DNA of 30,006 nucleotides from Verrucomicrobiota bacterium (GTDB taxonomy: Bacteria > Verrucomicrobiota > Verrucomicrobiia > Opitutales > Opitutaceae): positions 1 to 30,006 of the forward strand of contig JADKHC010000033.1 of assembly GCA_016721945.1 (NCBI GenBank). Reading direction: 5' to 3'. Below the pieces are notes generated by a model, which had not been told where the DNA came from, made no database searches, and was given only the letters and a program-made list of their open reading frames with translations. The translations under genes and the position numbers were made by a program. Of this stretch, positions 13,546 to 21,574 are shown piece by piece; position 1 is the first letter of the stretch; every line of letters starts with the position of its first letter.

Positions 13546-16355
13546 GGTCGGTGCTGTTCTTTGCGGATATATTCCTGGAGACGGATGATAAAGCGGGTGC
13601 CGTTTTCGCGTTTCACTTCGAGGGTGCCGCGCAACTGTTGCACGAGCGTATGCACGAGTTGCATGCCGAGCGATTTGGTCTTCCTCAAATCGAGGTCTGG
13701 CGGAATGCCCCGGCCGTTATCCGCCACTTCCAGCTGCAAATGTCCGTCTGCGAGTGCTTCGAGCGAGAGCGTTACCTGCCCCGGGCCGCCTTTGGGGAAG
13801 CCGTGTTTGTAGGCGTTGGAGACGAGTTCGTTAATGATGAGGCCGCACGGTATGGCAGTGTCGATGCCGAGGTGGACATCGGCGCTTTTTAGGACGAAGG
13901 AAATGTTGCGGGTATGTGCACCCAGGATGGAGGCAAGGTTTTCGGTGAGGTCGCTCAGGTAATCGGTGAAGTCTATGCGCGAGAGGTCGTTCGATTGATA
14001 GAGTTTTTCATGTACGAGTGCCATCGATGCTATGCGATTTTGCGACTCGATGAACATGGTTCGCGCGGTCTCGTCCTGAAGGTGGTCCAGTTGCAGGTTT
14101 AGCAGACTGGAGACGATCTGCATGTTGTTTTTCACCCGGTGGTGGATCTCCTTCAACATGACCTCTTTTTCCTTGAGGGCATTTAGGACGAATTGCTCGG
14201 CTTCGATCCGATCTGTGATGTCGCGGCAGACGCAGACTAGGCCGCCGCCTTCGATTTGTGTGAGCGAAACTTCCTCTGCAAAAGTGCTGCCATTGCGCCG
14301 GGTGGCGGTGACGGTGCCGCGCCATTTACCGGTTTTAGCTAGTTCAGCATGGGCTTCGTTGGTAAAGCGGGCGAGTTCGCTATCCGAATACAGTGGTTGC
14401 CAGTCCCGGCCGATCAATTCATCGGGGTGGCTGTAGCCAAACATCTCGACATGCGTCTGGTTCAGGTAGGTGTACCGGCCGGAGTCGTCGAGCAGGGCCA
14501 CGCCGTCGATCGCAGCTTCGATGGCGATGCGTTGTTTTTGCAGCGCTTCATCGGCCTGCTTGCGCACGGTGATGTCATTGAGTGTGCCGGCTGTACCTGT
14601 GATCTGGTTGTTGGCATCGAAGACGAGCCGTGCGAAAATCTCGACCCAGCGGAAACCGCCAAGTTTAGTGATATAGCGCACCTCGTGGCGGCAGTATTCT
14701 TTTTTCCGCTCGATCAAGGGCTGAAGGAGCTGGTTATTACGCTCGCGATCGTCGGGATGGACGTAGCTGAGGTGTAGTTTGCCGACACTCTCTTCGATGG
14801 AGTAACCGGTAATCTCTTGCCACGCAGGATTGAGGAATGTCCAGAGTCCATCCACGTTGGTTTGGAACACGACTTCGTTGAGACTGGTGACGACCGAACG
14901 AAAGCGTTCCTCGCTGATTCGTAGTGCGGCACTGGTTTCCCGGTCGTGGATCACCGAGCCGAGCACACGTGCGGCGGAGCGTAATGTCTCGATTTCGACG
15001 AACCCCCAGGCAGTGGTGCGCTGGGCACTGCCTAGAGAGAGAGAGCCCCAGAAGTGTCCCTCATTGGTAAATACTGGCAGGAGTAGAAGGGTGTGAATGT
15101 CGAGCGACTGAAGGAGATGTTGTTCCTCTACGTTGCAGTCGACGGAACCTTTTTGCAGTACGCGTCCTTGGCGCAGCTGGACTGGTTTCGGCCAGCCGCA
15201 GGCGGTGTCCCAGGTCATGGTCCGTAGTCGGGTCTGATTTTCCGGAGGCAGGTTTGGGTTCGACCAGAGTTTGGCTGGAACCAACCGGCTAGCTTGGTCG
15301 GGCGTGGAGAGTTCATACCAGAGGCAAACATGGTCGCTGCCTGTGGCTTCACCGATTTGTTCCAATACGGCTGGTAGTGAGGCGGCGAGGTTAGGCTCGT
15401 TTAACAGGGTTTCTGCGGCAAGGTTCACACCCTCGAGAATGGCGTCGCGTTGGCGCAGAGCGTCGTCTGCTTCTTTGCGCGCGGTAATGTCAGACTGGAT
15501 ACCGATGTAGTGCGTGGTTTCGCCCTTGGCGTCGCGAACTGGCGCGATGTGGAGTTCGTTCCAAAACGGTCGACCATCTTTTCGGTAGTTACGCAGCACT
15601 ACACGGCAGCTTTGTTTCTTTCTCAACGCAGAGCGGACGGTTAAGAGAGCGGGTTGGTCGTGGTCGTTTTTTTGCAGGAACCGGCAGTTATGACCAATGC
15701 TTTCCTCGACGCTGTATCCGGTTATCCGCTCGAAAGCAGGATTTGCCATGATGAGCGGGTTGTCGGGCAGACGCGCGTCGGTGATGACGATACCATCACT
15801 GGAGGCGTTCAAGGCCAGGCCCATGAGGCGGAGCTGCTCGGTTTCTTTTTGTCGGAGCTGAATCGCGTGCCGTAATTCCAGCTGGGCAACGGCCTGACGG
15901 CTGAGTGTGCGCAACGCCGTGATCAGCTCAGGGCGTGGCTCATGGGGTTTGCGGTCGAGTACACAAATGGTGCCCAGAACTATGCCATCGGGCGCGAGAA
16001 GGGGCGCGCCTGCATAGAAGCGAAGGCCGAATTCTCCCGTGACACAAGGCAGGTTGCGAAAGTGTTCGTCCACGCTGACGTCGGGTAGGACAAGCTCGTG
16101 GCCGCCGTCCGAGCGTACAAAGTCGCAGAGCGAGTGGTCTGCCGGTACATCTTGGGGTGTGATGCCATGGCTGGCTTTAAGCTTTAGCTGGTCGTCGCAT
16201 ACCAGATTGATCATCGCCACCGGTGCCTGGCAAATCTGGGCGGCGAGCTGGGCAATTTCATCAAAGGCGAGCTCCGTGGCTACGCTCGGGGTGTCCTGTT
16301 TGAGCAATACCTGCGGGCTCAGTTCCTCATTACTCGACGCAGTGTACTGGTTCAT
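13542..16355 (-). CDS. LOV-domain sensor histidine kinase (GAF-LOV-GAF-PAS-PAS-HisKA_2)
   Basis: This is a 937-residue cytosolic sensor kinase. A GAF domain (~25-165) leads to a LOV-type PAS (~178-295). The LOV domain has the photoactive-cysteine motif GHNCRFLQ (C224; N223, R225 and Q228 also conserved), and its flavin-contacting asparagines are in NYRKDGRPFWNELHIAP. A second GAF (~315-475), two more PAS domains (~485-600 and ~610-720), and a HisKA_2 kinase follow. The kinase has EIHHRVKNN (H738/H739), a HATPase N-box INELVSNAYKHG and DNGRGIP. LOV domains bind FMN and form a cysteinyl adduct in blue light, so a light input is predicted. There is no receiver domain. The stop overlaps the next gene's start by ATGA, which points to the REC-containing hybrid as its partner. 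Light sensing is inferred from conserved residues and is strong for chromophore chemistry, weaker for physiological role. Confidence 0.92.
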   Translation of the reverse strand: MNQYTASSNEELSPQVLLKQDTPSVATELAFDEIAQLAAQICQAPVAMINLVCDDQLKLKASHGITPQDVPADHSLCDFVRSDGGHELVLPDVSVDEHFRNLPCVTGEFGLRFYAGAPLLAPDGIVLGTICVLDRKPHEPRPELITALRTLSRQAVAQLELRHAIQLRQKETEQLRLMGLALNASSDGIVITDARLPDNPLIMANPAFERITGYSVEESIGHNCRFLQKNDHDQPALLTVRSALRKKQSCRVVLRNYRKDGRPFWNELHIAPVRDAKGETTHYIGIQSDITARKEADDALRQRDAILEGVNLAAETLLNEPNLAASLPAVLEQIGEATGSDHVCLWYELSTPDQASRLVPAKLWSNPNLPPENQTRLRTMTWDTACGWPKPVQLRQGRVLQKGSVDCNVEEQHLLQSLDIHTLLLLPVFTNEGHFWGSLSLGSAQRTTAWGFVEIETLRSAARVLGSVIHDRETSAALRISEERFRSVVTSLNEVVFQTNVDGLWTFLNPAWQEITGYSIEESVGKLHLSYVHPDDRERNNQLLQPLIERKKEYCRHEVRYITKLGGFRWVEIFARLVFDANNQITGTAGTLNDITVRKQADEALQKQRIAIEAAIDGVALLDDSGRYTYLNQTHVEMFGYSHPDELIGRDWQPLYSDSELARFTNEAHAELAKTGKWRGTVTATRRNGSTFAEEVSLTQIEGGGLVCVCRDITDRIEAEQFVLNALKEKEVMLKEIHHRVKNNMQIVSSLLNLQLDHLQDETARTMFIESQNRIASMALVHEKLYQSNDLSRIDFTDYLSDLTENLASILGAHTRNISFVLKSADVHLGIDTAIPCGLIINELVSNAYKHGFPKGGPGQVTLSLEALADGHLQLEVADNGRGIPPDLDLRKTKSLGMQLVHTLVQQLRGTLEVKRENGTRFIIRLQEYIRKEQHRP

Positions 16356-16579
16356 TGAATACGTACCCCGTCTACGAGGAGGCTGGCCGGGATTTTGTCG
16401 GTCGCGGCAGGTTCACTATCCCACATGCATGTAGTTTGGGCCGACACAGAGGCCGGCCTGAGGAGACGAACAGGCATGTTACTTTATCGGCTGTTTTAAG
16501 CCGGGCCTAAGTCGTTTTAACCAGTGCCGTTAAGCAGGACTTTAGCCAGTAAAGCTTGGAGCTCAACCCTATCCATGTT
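16356..16579. other. Non-coding gap between two kinase genes
   Basis: These 224 bases separate the upstream 441-residue kinase stop from the LOV kinase start on the minus strand. I see no gene, no clear terminator hairpin with a T-run and no recognisable riboswitch. It should contain the promoter of the LOV kinase operon. Confidence 0.5.
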
Positions 16580-17905
16580 TTATGGTCCGGGGAGATCGAC
16601 CCAAAGATCAAAGAAAAACCTGCTGCCGACTCCCTCTTTGGTTTCCATTCCGATGTGTCCACCCATCAGCGCGATGAGGTGTGACGCGATTGAAAGCCCC
16701 AGTCCGACACCTCCGTGGCGACGGCTATGCGAGCTGTCTGCCTGAACGAAAGGTTCGAAAACAACTTTTTGCTTATCCTCCGGGATGCCGCAACCGGTGT
16801 CGCGCACGGAAAAGGCCAGATGCGCGCGGTCGTTTTCACGAGCGAGCTGGGCGACCTTGATTTTGACCTCTCCTTGATCGGTGAACTTGATCGCGTTGCT
16901 CACCAGATTTACCAAGACCTGTCCGACGCGGGTATGATCGGTCACGATATATTCGGGCACGCTTTCCTCGACGTTCCACGAAAGATTTAGCTGTTTTTCT
17001 TTTGCCCGCAGCGCGAGCGGTTTAAGGAAACACTCAAGCTGCTCGCGCACGGAAAATGCGGTGGGCGAAAATTCCATCGTGCCGTTTTCGATGTTTGAAT
17101 AGTCGAGCAGTTCGTTGATGAAAGTGAGCAGAGATTCGCCAGAAAGTTGTGCCACGCGGAGGTATTCGAGTTGTTGTTGGGTCGGCGAGCTTTCCTGTAA
17201 AATATCCAACATTCCCAATATGCCGTTCATCGGGGTGAGAAACTCGTGGCTGATGGTGGCAAGGAATTCATTTTTCGCGCGGTCGGCACTTTGGGCGATG
17301 ACTTGGGTGGCGCGCAGATCGGCCAGAGTTTTTCGGTGCTCACGCAGCTCGTTTTGAAGCGCTGTGTAGCTGGCGGCTAGTTCGGCAGTGCGTTCCTCGA
17401 CGCGCTGTTCCAGCTTGTCGTTGGCTTCGCGCAGCTGCCGGGACGTGTTGTGATGGAATAATGCCATCTCGATGCTGAACTTGAGCTCACGTTCCTTGAA
17501 TGGTTTTAGCAGGCAGCTGAAGGGATGGGTCGCGCCAGCACGTTCCAACGTCTGCGGATCGGCGTTTGCCGTGAGAAAGATAACCGGTACGTCAAAGTTG
17601 TCGCGGATTAGCCGGGAGGTTTCGACACCGTCCATTTCGCCGTGGAGTATGATGTCCATCAATACGAGATCGGGACGCTTATCTTCCACCTGCAAGAGGG
17701 CGTCATCGCCAGACGAGGCGATACCGACGATCTCATAGCCCAGATTTTTCAAGCGAACTTGAAGATCGAGGGCCACAATCAGCTCATCTTCCGTGATGAG
17801 GATTTTGACCGGTTTTGCGCCTTTGGATTGATTTTGGTCTTGGGCCGCAGGCGCGATACGGGTCTCTTTCATGGGTGCATTATTGCACAGCAGGAAATTT
17901 TTCAT
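16580..17905 (-). CDS. Hybrid histidine kinase: REC-HisKA-HATPase
   Basis: This is a 441-residue soluble kinase. The receiver (~33-150) has acidic pocket residues TEDE, acceptor D84 in LVLMDI and lysine in LLKPF (K134). A coiled coil (~152-205) leads to HisKA with H220 in ATISHEFLTPMNGILG. The HATPase shows NLVSNAIKF, DTGCGIP, FEPFVQADSSHSRRHGG and GVGLGLSI. The receiver plus coil is a close paralogue of the first 150 residues of the 668-residue kinase, including GEMDG, TANAD and KPFKERELxxxIEMAL. There is no sensory PAS/GAF, so its input must come by phosphotransfer to the receiver. The first 11 residues may not be translated: a second ATG at 17872 is a plausible alternative start. It diverges from the OmpR-type regulator. 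Confidence 0.92.
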   Translation of the reverse strand: MKNFLLCNNAPMKETRIAPAAQDQNQSKGAKPVKILITEDELIVALDLQVRLKNLGYEIVGIASSGDDALLQVEDKRPDLVLMDIILHGEMDGVETSRLIRDNFDVPVIFLTANADPQTLERAGATHPFSCLLKPFKERELKFSIEMALFHHNTSRQLREANDKLEQRVEERTAELAASYTALQNELREHRKTLADLRATQVIAQSADRAKNEFLATISHEFLTPMNGILGMLDILQESSPTQQQLEYLRVAQLSGESLLTFINELLDYSNIENGTMEFSPTAFSVREQLECFLKPLALRAKEKQLNLSWNVEESVPEYIVTDHTRVGQVLVNLVSNAIKFTDQGEVKIKVAQLARENDRAHLAFSVRDTGCGIPEDKQKVVFEPFVQADSSHSRRHGGVGLGLSIASHLIALMGGHIGMETKEGVGSRFFFDLWVDLPGP

Positions 17906-18044
17906 GTCACAGACCTGTCACAAAGCATCGCCAATCCGGTTTGGTTCGAGTGTGTTTGGACCGAGCCAGAGAAACATGCGGGAAACAACCCAGACCGTTC
18001 TTCTTTGATCTCTGAGGCTTTACACCTATAAATAGCAAAACTGG

Positions 18045-18746
18045 ATGAAGCTACTTCCGCGTATCTTGGTGGTTGATGACGAGCGTCCGATGCGAGCAAG
18101 CATCTGCCAGTGCCTGCGGGCTGAGGGTTACAGGGTGTTGGAAGCCTCCGACGGGGCGCAAGGTCTCGACATGATCACCAAGGAAAAGCCCGAGCTTGTC
18201 GTGCTCGACGTGATGATGCCTAACCTGACGGGCATCGAAGTCGTGGCCGCCATGCGCCGACTGGGGCTGAATACACCGGTTCTCATGCTGACCACCCGGA
18301 ATGAAGTTCCGCAAAAGGTCGAAGGACTGGATGCCGGCGCTGATGATTATTTGGGAAAACCTTTTGACCGGCGTGAACTGCTTGCGCGCGTGCAGTCTCT
18401 GTTGCGCCGACAAACCGCCGCTGTGACTGCAGACGCGATCAGCGTACTTCGCTTTGGCAACGTGGTGGTCGATCTGGAGAAACGCACGGCCAGCAACGGG
18501 AAGGCGGTGTTGCCGCTGACTTGCACCGAGTCCGCATTACTCGAACTACTCGCCAAGCACATGGGCACGCCCGTCGCCCGCGACATGATTCTCGATGTGG
18601 TTTGGGGCTACACCTACTTTCCCTCCACGCGCACGGTCGATACGCACATCTGGCGGTTGCGAAAAAAAATCGGCGACAACGGCGAAGAACCACGCTGGCT
18701 GAAAAAGGCCCAGGGTGAGGGCTACGTGCTCACCTGCGATACCTGA
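18045..18746 (+). CDS. OmpR/PhoB-family response regulator
   Basis: This is a 233-residue DNA-binding regulator. The receiver (5-120) has DDE acidic residues, acceptor D55 in VVLDVMMP, T/S switch in MLTTRNE and lysine in YLGKPF. The winged-helix effector (~135-230) shows LPLTCTESALLELLAKH, the recognition-helix region RTVDTHIWRLRKKIGD and the closing wing AQGEGYVLTC. It is divergent from the REC-HK hybrid across a 139-base gap that must hold both promoters. It is the only DNA-binding output in the signalling island, so it is the best candidate for the endpoint of the kinases beside it. That link is inferred from position only. Confidence 0.94.
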   Translation: MKLLPRILVVDDERPMRASICQCLRAEGYRVLEASDGAQGLDMITKEKPELVVLDVMMPNLTGIEVVAAMRRLGLNTPVLMLTTRNEVPQKVEGLDAGADDYLGKPFDRRELLARVQSLLRRQTAAVTADAISVLRFGNVVVDLEKRTASNGKAVLPLTCTESALLELLAKHMGTPVARDMILDVVWGYTYFPSTRTVDTHIWRLRKKIGDNGEEPRWLKKAQGEGYVLTCDT

Positions 18747-18806
18747 ACGCAGGCCTGTTTTAGTTCTGATAAACAGTTATGCTCGCTGTGCTCTCTATGG
18801 ACAACC

Positions 18807-19685
18807 TCAGCTCTTCCGCTGCAACATGACTTCGACGAGCTGGCGCAGAAAAGTGGTGTCGCCTGGCAATGTGGCGAGTGCGACCAGCGCAGCTTCAGTA
18901 TGTTCGCGGGCGAAACGTCGTGCGCCTTCGATCCCGTGGAGTTTGACGAAAGTGGTCTTGTCGGCCTTCGCATCCTTGCCGGCGGTTTTGCCCAGCGTGG
19001 CGCTGTCCGCTGTCGCATCGAGGATGTCATCCACAATTTGAAACGTAAGCCCGAGCTCGCGACCGAACCGACGTAAACCGGTAAGCTCGGCCTCGCTCGC
19101 CTGCGCGGTCAGCCCGCCCATGACGAGCGCGGCTTCGATCATGGCGGCAGTCTTGTTGAGATGAATGAATTCCAGCTGGTCGGCGGTGGCGTCGGCTTTT
19201 TTCTCGGCCAGCAGATCTTCCATCTGACCGCCGATGAGACGACGACTGCTGGCGGCGTCGGCCAGTTCACGCACGAGCGCGAAGCCTGGCTCGGCAGGGT
19301 AGTGCTGCGAAAGAAGTTCGAAAGCGTAGGTCAGCAACGCATCGCCTGCGAGCAACGCCGTGGCTTCGTCGAATTGTTTATGCGCTGTCGGACGGCCGCG
19401 ACGCAGGTCGTCGTTGTCCAGGCAGGGCAGGTCGTCATGGATAAGTGAATACGTGTGTACGCACTCGATCGCGACAGCGGCGGGCAGGGGATTCTGGGTT
19501 TCGCCTGGGAAAAGTTTAGCGGCGCTGAGTAACAGCACCGGTCGCAGACGTTTGCCACCGGCTTGCAGACTGTAGCGCATGGCTTCATGGATACGCGACG
19601 GCCGGGTTGCGGCCGAGGGGAGTAATTTGTCGAGAGCTTGCTCAGTCTGAGAGACGAGGGCGTTTAATTTGGTTGAGAAGTCCAT
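18807..19685 (-). CDS. ispA: Short-chain polyprenyl diphosphate synthase (FPP/GGPP synthase, IspA-like)
   Basis: This is a trans-isoprenyl diphosphate synthase of 292 residues that condenses IPP with allylic diphosphates to make C15-C20 products. The first aspartate-rich motif is HDDLPCLDND (D84, D85, D90) and the second is VDDILD (D219, D220, D223). QAGGKRLRPVLLL and GGQMEDL are also canonical. I place the start at 19685 (MDFSTKL). The longer frame beginning at 19772 would overlap the divergent gene at 19724 and adds residues unlike the family. Chain length cannot be fixed by eye, and the symbol is by family resemblance. It is divergent from the DUF4013 membrane protein with only 38 bases between the starts. 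Confidence 0.9.
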   Translation of the reverse strand: MDFSTKLNALVSQTEQALDKLLPSAATRPSRIHEAMRYSLQAGGKRLRPVLLLSAAKLFPGETQNPLPAAVAIECVHTYSLIHDDLPCLDNDDLRRGRPTAHKQFDEATALLAGDALLTYAFELLSQHYPAEPGFALVRELADAASSRRLIGGQMEDLLAEKKADATADQLEFIHLNKTAAMIEAALVMGGLTAQASEAELTGLRRFGRELGLTFQIVDDILDATADSATLGKTAGKDAKADKTTFVKLHGIEGARRFAREHTEAALVALATLPGDTTFLRQLVEVMLQRKS

Positions 19686-19723
19686 GAGCGCAGGGCCTAC
19701 TTGAAAAGATACTGCCTGTCTCA

Positions 19724-20332
19724 ATGCCGACACTGGAACAAGTCTGCAAACGTCTCTTTTCGGGACCCTCATGGTTTTTGAAGTGCATCATTGGTGCGCT
19801 ACTCATGGCCGTGCCGGTCGCGCACTTTTTCGCGTTTGGCTATTTGTATGAGTTGTTGGCGCGCGCGCGGCGGGGCGATAGCCTCGATTTCCCGGAATGG
19901 GACGACTGGCGGCGGTTGTTTGTGAACGGGATACCGGCATTTGTGATCTTTCTGGTGCTGGGTGCGTTGCCGATGGGGATCGGTTGGCTGTTAACCTTGC
20001 CGTTGCGCTTTCTCGGTTACGGCGTGTTTGTCTATCTACCCATGGTGCCTGCGGTTCTGCTCGCCATGCCGTTGACGGCGGCTGGCATCTATCAATACCA
20101 AAAACGGGAGGAGTATCGCGATGCCTTCCGTATCTGGCTTTTGGTTACGATGTTGAGATCGAGTAAAGCGCGCTTCCTGATCCCGACTTTTGCGGCGGCA
20201 GGATTCATAATAACCGTTTATCCGTTGATGACCTTCACGTTGTTTGTGGCGTTGGCCGGAAGTTGGTCTTTCTACGCTGCCTTTTTCCGTGCGGTGGAAG
20301 AATCTCGTAAAAGCGGGGTTCGCTACTCATAA
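19724..20332 (+). CDS. DUF4013-type integral membrane protein
   Basis: This 202-residue protein has about four to five hydrophobic segments (roughly 19-42, 68-100, 100-122, 150-190). The loop GYLYELLARARRGDSLDFPEWDDWRRLFVNG is typical of DUF4013 membrane proteins, where YLYELL and PEWDDW recur. It has no known biochemical role and probably sits in the inner membrane. It faces away from ispA across a very short intergenic region and is followed 16 bases later by the zinc-ribbon gene on the same strand, so it may lead a three-gene unit. Confidence 0.7.
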   Translation: MPTLEQVCKRLFSGPSWFLKCIIGALLMAVPVAHFFAFGYLYELLARARRGDSLDFPEWDDWRRLFVNGIPAFVIFLVLGALPMGIGWLLTLPLRFLGYGVFVYLPMVPAVLLAMPLTAAGIYQYQKREEYRDAFRIWLLVTMLRSSKARFLIPTFAAAGFIITVYPLMTFTLFVALAGSWSFYAAFFRAVEESRKSGVRYS

Positions 20333-20348
20333 CGCCTCGCTCTCAACC

Positions 20349-20615
20349 ATGCCCACTTACGAGTATTCCTGCCTAAAATGCGGAAAAGAATTCGAAGCCT
20401 TTCAGCCGATGAAAGATGCTCCGCTAAAAATCTGTACCTGCGGAAAAAAAGGCAAAGTCCGCCGCATGATCGGCGGCGGTGCCGGCCTAATCTTCAAGGG
20501 GACCGGTTTCTATATCACTGATTACAAGAAAACTGGAGCCTCTCCGGGTAAGGAAGGTGGCAAAGAAAACGTAAAAGCAACGTCTACACCGCCTCCGAGC
20601 AAAACCGAGAGTTGA
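20349..20615 (+). CDS. FmdB-family zinc ribbon protein
   Basis: This 88-residue protein starts MPTYEYSCLKCGKEFEAFQ, the standard opening of FmdB/CxxC_CxxC_SSSS regulatory-type proteins. Metal ligands are likely C8, C11 and the pair in ICTCGKKG, which is CxC instead of the usual CxxC. The middle RRMIGGGAGLIFKGTGFYITDYK is the conserved core, and the C-terminus is a polar Lys/Ser/Pro tail. The longer in-frame start at 20244 is rejected because it would read through the end of the previous gene. Function in this family is poorly defined. The gene sits in an apparent unit with the DUF4013 protein and the next anchored protein. Confidence 0.88.
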   Translation: MPTYEYSCLKCGKEFEAFQPMKDAPLKICTCGKKGKVRRMIGGGAGLIFKGTGFYITDYKKTGASPGKEGGKENVKATSTPPPSKTES

Positions 20616-20660
20616 TTTAAGAGTCTGTTGGTCACTGGATTTCTCAACCCCATCTTCACC

Positions 20661-21458
20661 ATGAAGAATTCAAAACTAGAACGCGCACTCTACGGCCCAA
20701 CAATCTATGAAATCACGCTGGGGCTCTTGCTCAGCGTCGTCTTGGGTGCCGCGCTCGGCATCGTATTTCTGGTTTTTAAGCCGGCCACGGTCGTGCAGGA
20801 GATGCCCAAGGAGGACGAACGAATCCAGGGCATGACCTATTACGTCGAAGGCACGATCGACCACGGCAAAGCCAAGCAGTGGATGCGTAAACGTCAGATG
20901 CTGATCGACAGTGTGCAGGGTGAAGTAGCTTTCACCGAGGACGATTTGAACACGTGGTTCATGTCGAGCACGCCTGCTGGTCAGGAAGCGCTTGCGAAAG
21001 CAGCCCAAGCCGCCGCCGAGGCTGCAGCTGCGGCCAAACCAGGTGCTAAATCCAAGGCAAAGCCTGCGGCCAAGCCGGCCGCTCCCGCCCCTGCGGCGGA
21101 CGCCGCTCCTGCTGAGGAGCTGCCGCCCACCGACCTGATCGTTGCCTCTGTCATCAATTTTCGGATACGCGATGGCGTGGTCCAGCTCGGTCTGCCGACC
21201 ACGATCAACACCCTTGGCTATGTTTTTCCCGTTGTCGCGCAGGCTCGCGGCGGCTTTGAGAAGGTGGACGACATGTATGTCTTCGTCCCGGACGAAGTTA
21301 TGATCGGCTCGCTCCCGTTGCACCGTTTCCCCCGCGCGATCGAGTACATGATGAAGCGCGCCATGCAGAGCGACGCCCTGCCTTCGGAGATGATGGCGGC
21401 GTGGAAAAAAGTTAAAACTGTCGTCGTTGAGGACAAGGTGATCAAGCTGACGATTTGA
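20661..21458 (+). CDS. Hypothetical membrane-anchored protein with Ala/Lys/Pro linker
   Basis: This 265-residue protein has a single N-terminal transmembrane helix (EITLGLLLSVVLGAALGIVF, ~15-35). A periplasmic domain follows with GMTYYVEGTIDHGKAKQWMRKR and FTEDDLNTWF. A long Ala/Lys/Pro-rich low-complexity linker (~112-155) leads to a C-terminal domain containing VINFRIRDGVVQLGLP and MIGSLPLHRFP. The TEDDLN(T)W pattern and later strand-rich part suggest a two-lobed extracytoplasmic protein, but I recognise no family. The start at 20661 is preferred over 20628 because the hydrophilic KNSKLER then precedes the membrane helix. It is codirectional with the zinc ribbon gene (45-base gap), and a shared bidirectional terminator follows. 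Confidence 0.75.
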   Translation: MKNSKLERALYGPTIYEITLGLLLSVVLGAALGIVFLVFKPATVVQEMPKEDERIQGMTYYVEGTIDHGKAKQWMRKRQMLIDSVQGEVAFTEDDLNTWFMSSTPAGQEALAKAAQAAAEAAAAAKPGAKSKAKPAAKPAAPAPAADAAPAEELPPTDLIVASVINFRIRDGVVQLGLPTTINTLGYVFPVVAQARGGFEKVDDMYVFVPDEVMIGSLPLHRFPRAIEYMMKRAMQSDALPSEMMAAWKKVKTVVVEDKVIKLTI

Positions 21459-21517
21459 AGTGGCCCAGCAGGTTTTCGGATCTGGTGGAACCGCTCAATA
21501 AGACAATCAATAGATAC

Positions 21518-21554
21518 AAAAAAGGCCGTCGGTGTTGTACCGACGGCCTTTTTT
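21518..21554. terminator. Bidirectional terminator hairpin
   Basis: aaaaaaggccgtcggt (21518-21533) pairs with accgacggcctttttt (21539-21554) around gttgt. Flanking A and T runs give a working terminator on both strands. It lies between the convergent anchored-protein gene and the nitronate monooxygenase-like gene. Confidence 0.93.
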
Positions 21555-21574
21555 GTTTTTCGCGAGCGAAGAGA

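Noticed and set aside
18755..18776. Possible terminator between the OmpR regulator and the polyprenyl synthase
   Set aside because: ctgttt/aaacag arms are only six pairs, AT-rich and not followed by a T-run.
19686..19772. Upstream start for the polyprenyl synthase
   Set aside because: It would overlap the divergent gene at 19724 and adds residues unlike the family. The ATG ending at 19685 fits better.
20244..20348. Upstream start for the zinc ribbon protein
   Set aside because: This part reads through the 3' end of the DUF4013 gene in another frame. The family always begins MPTYEY.
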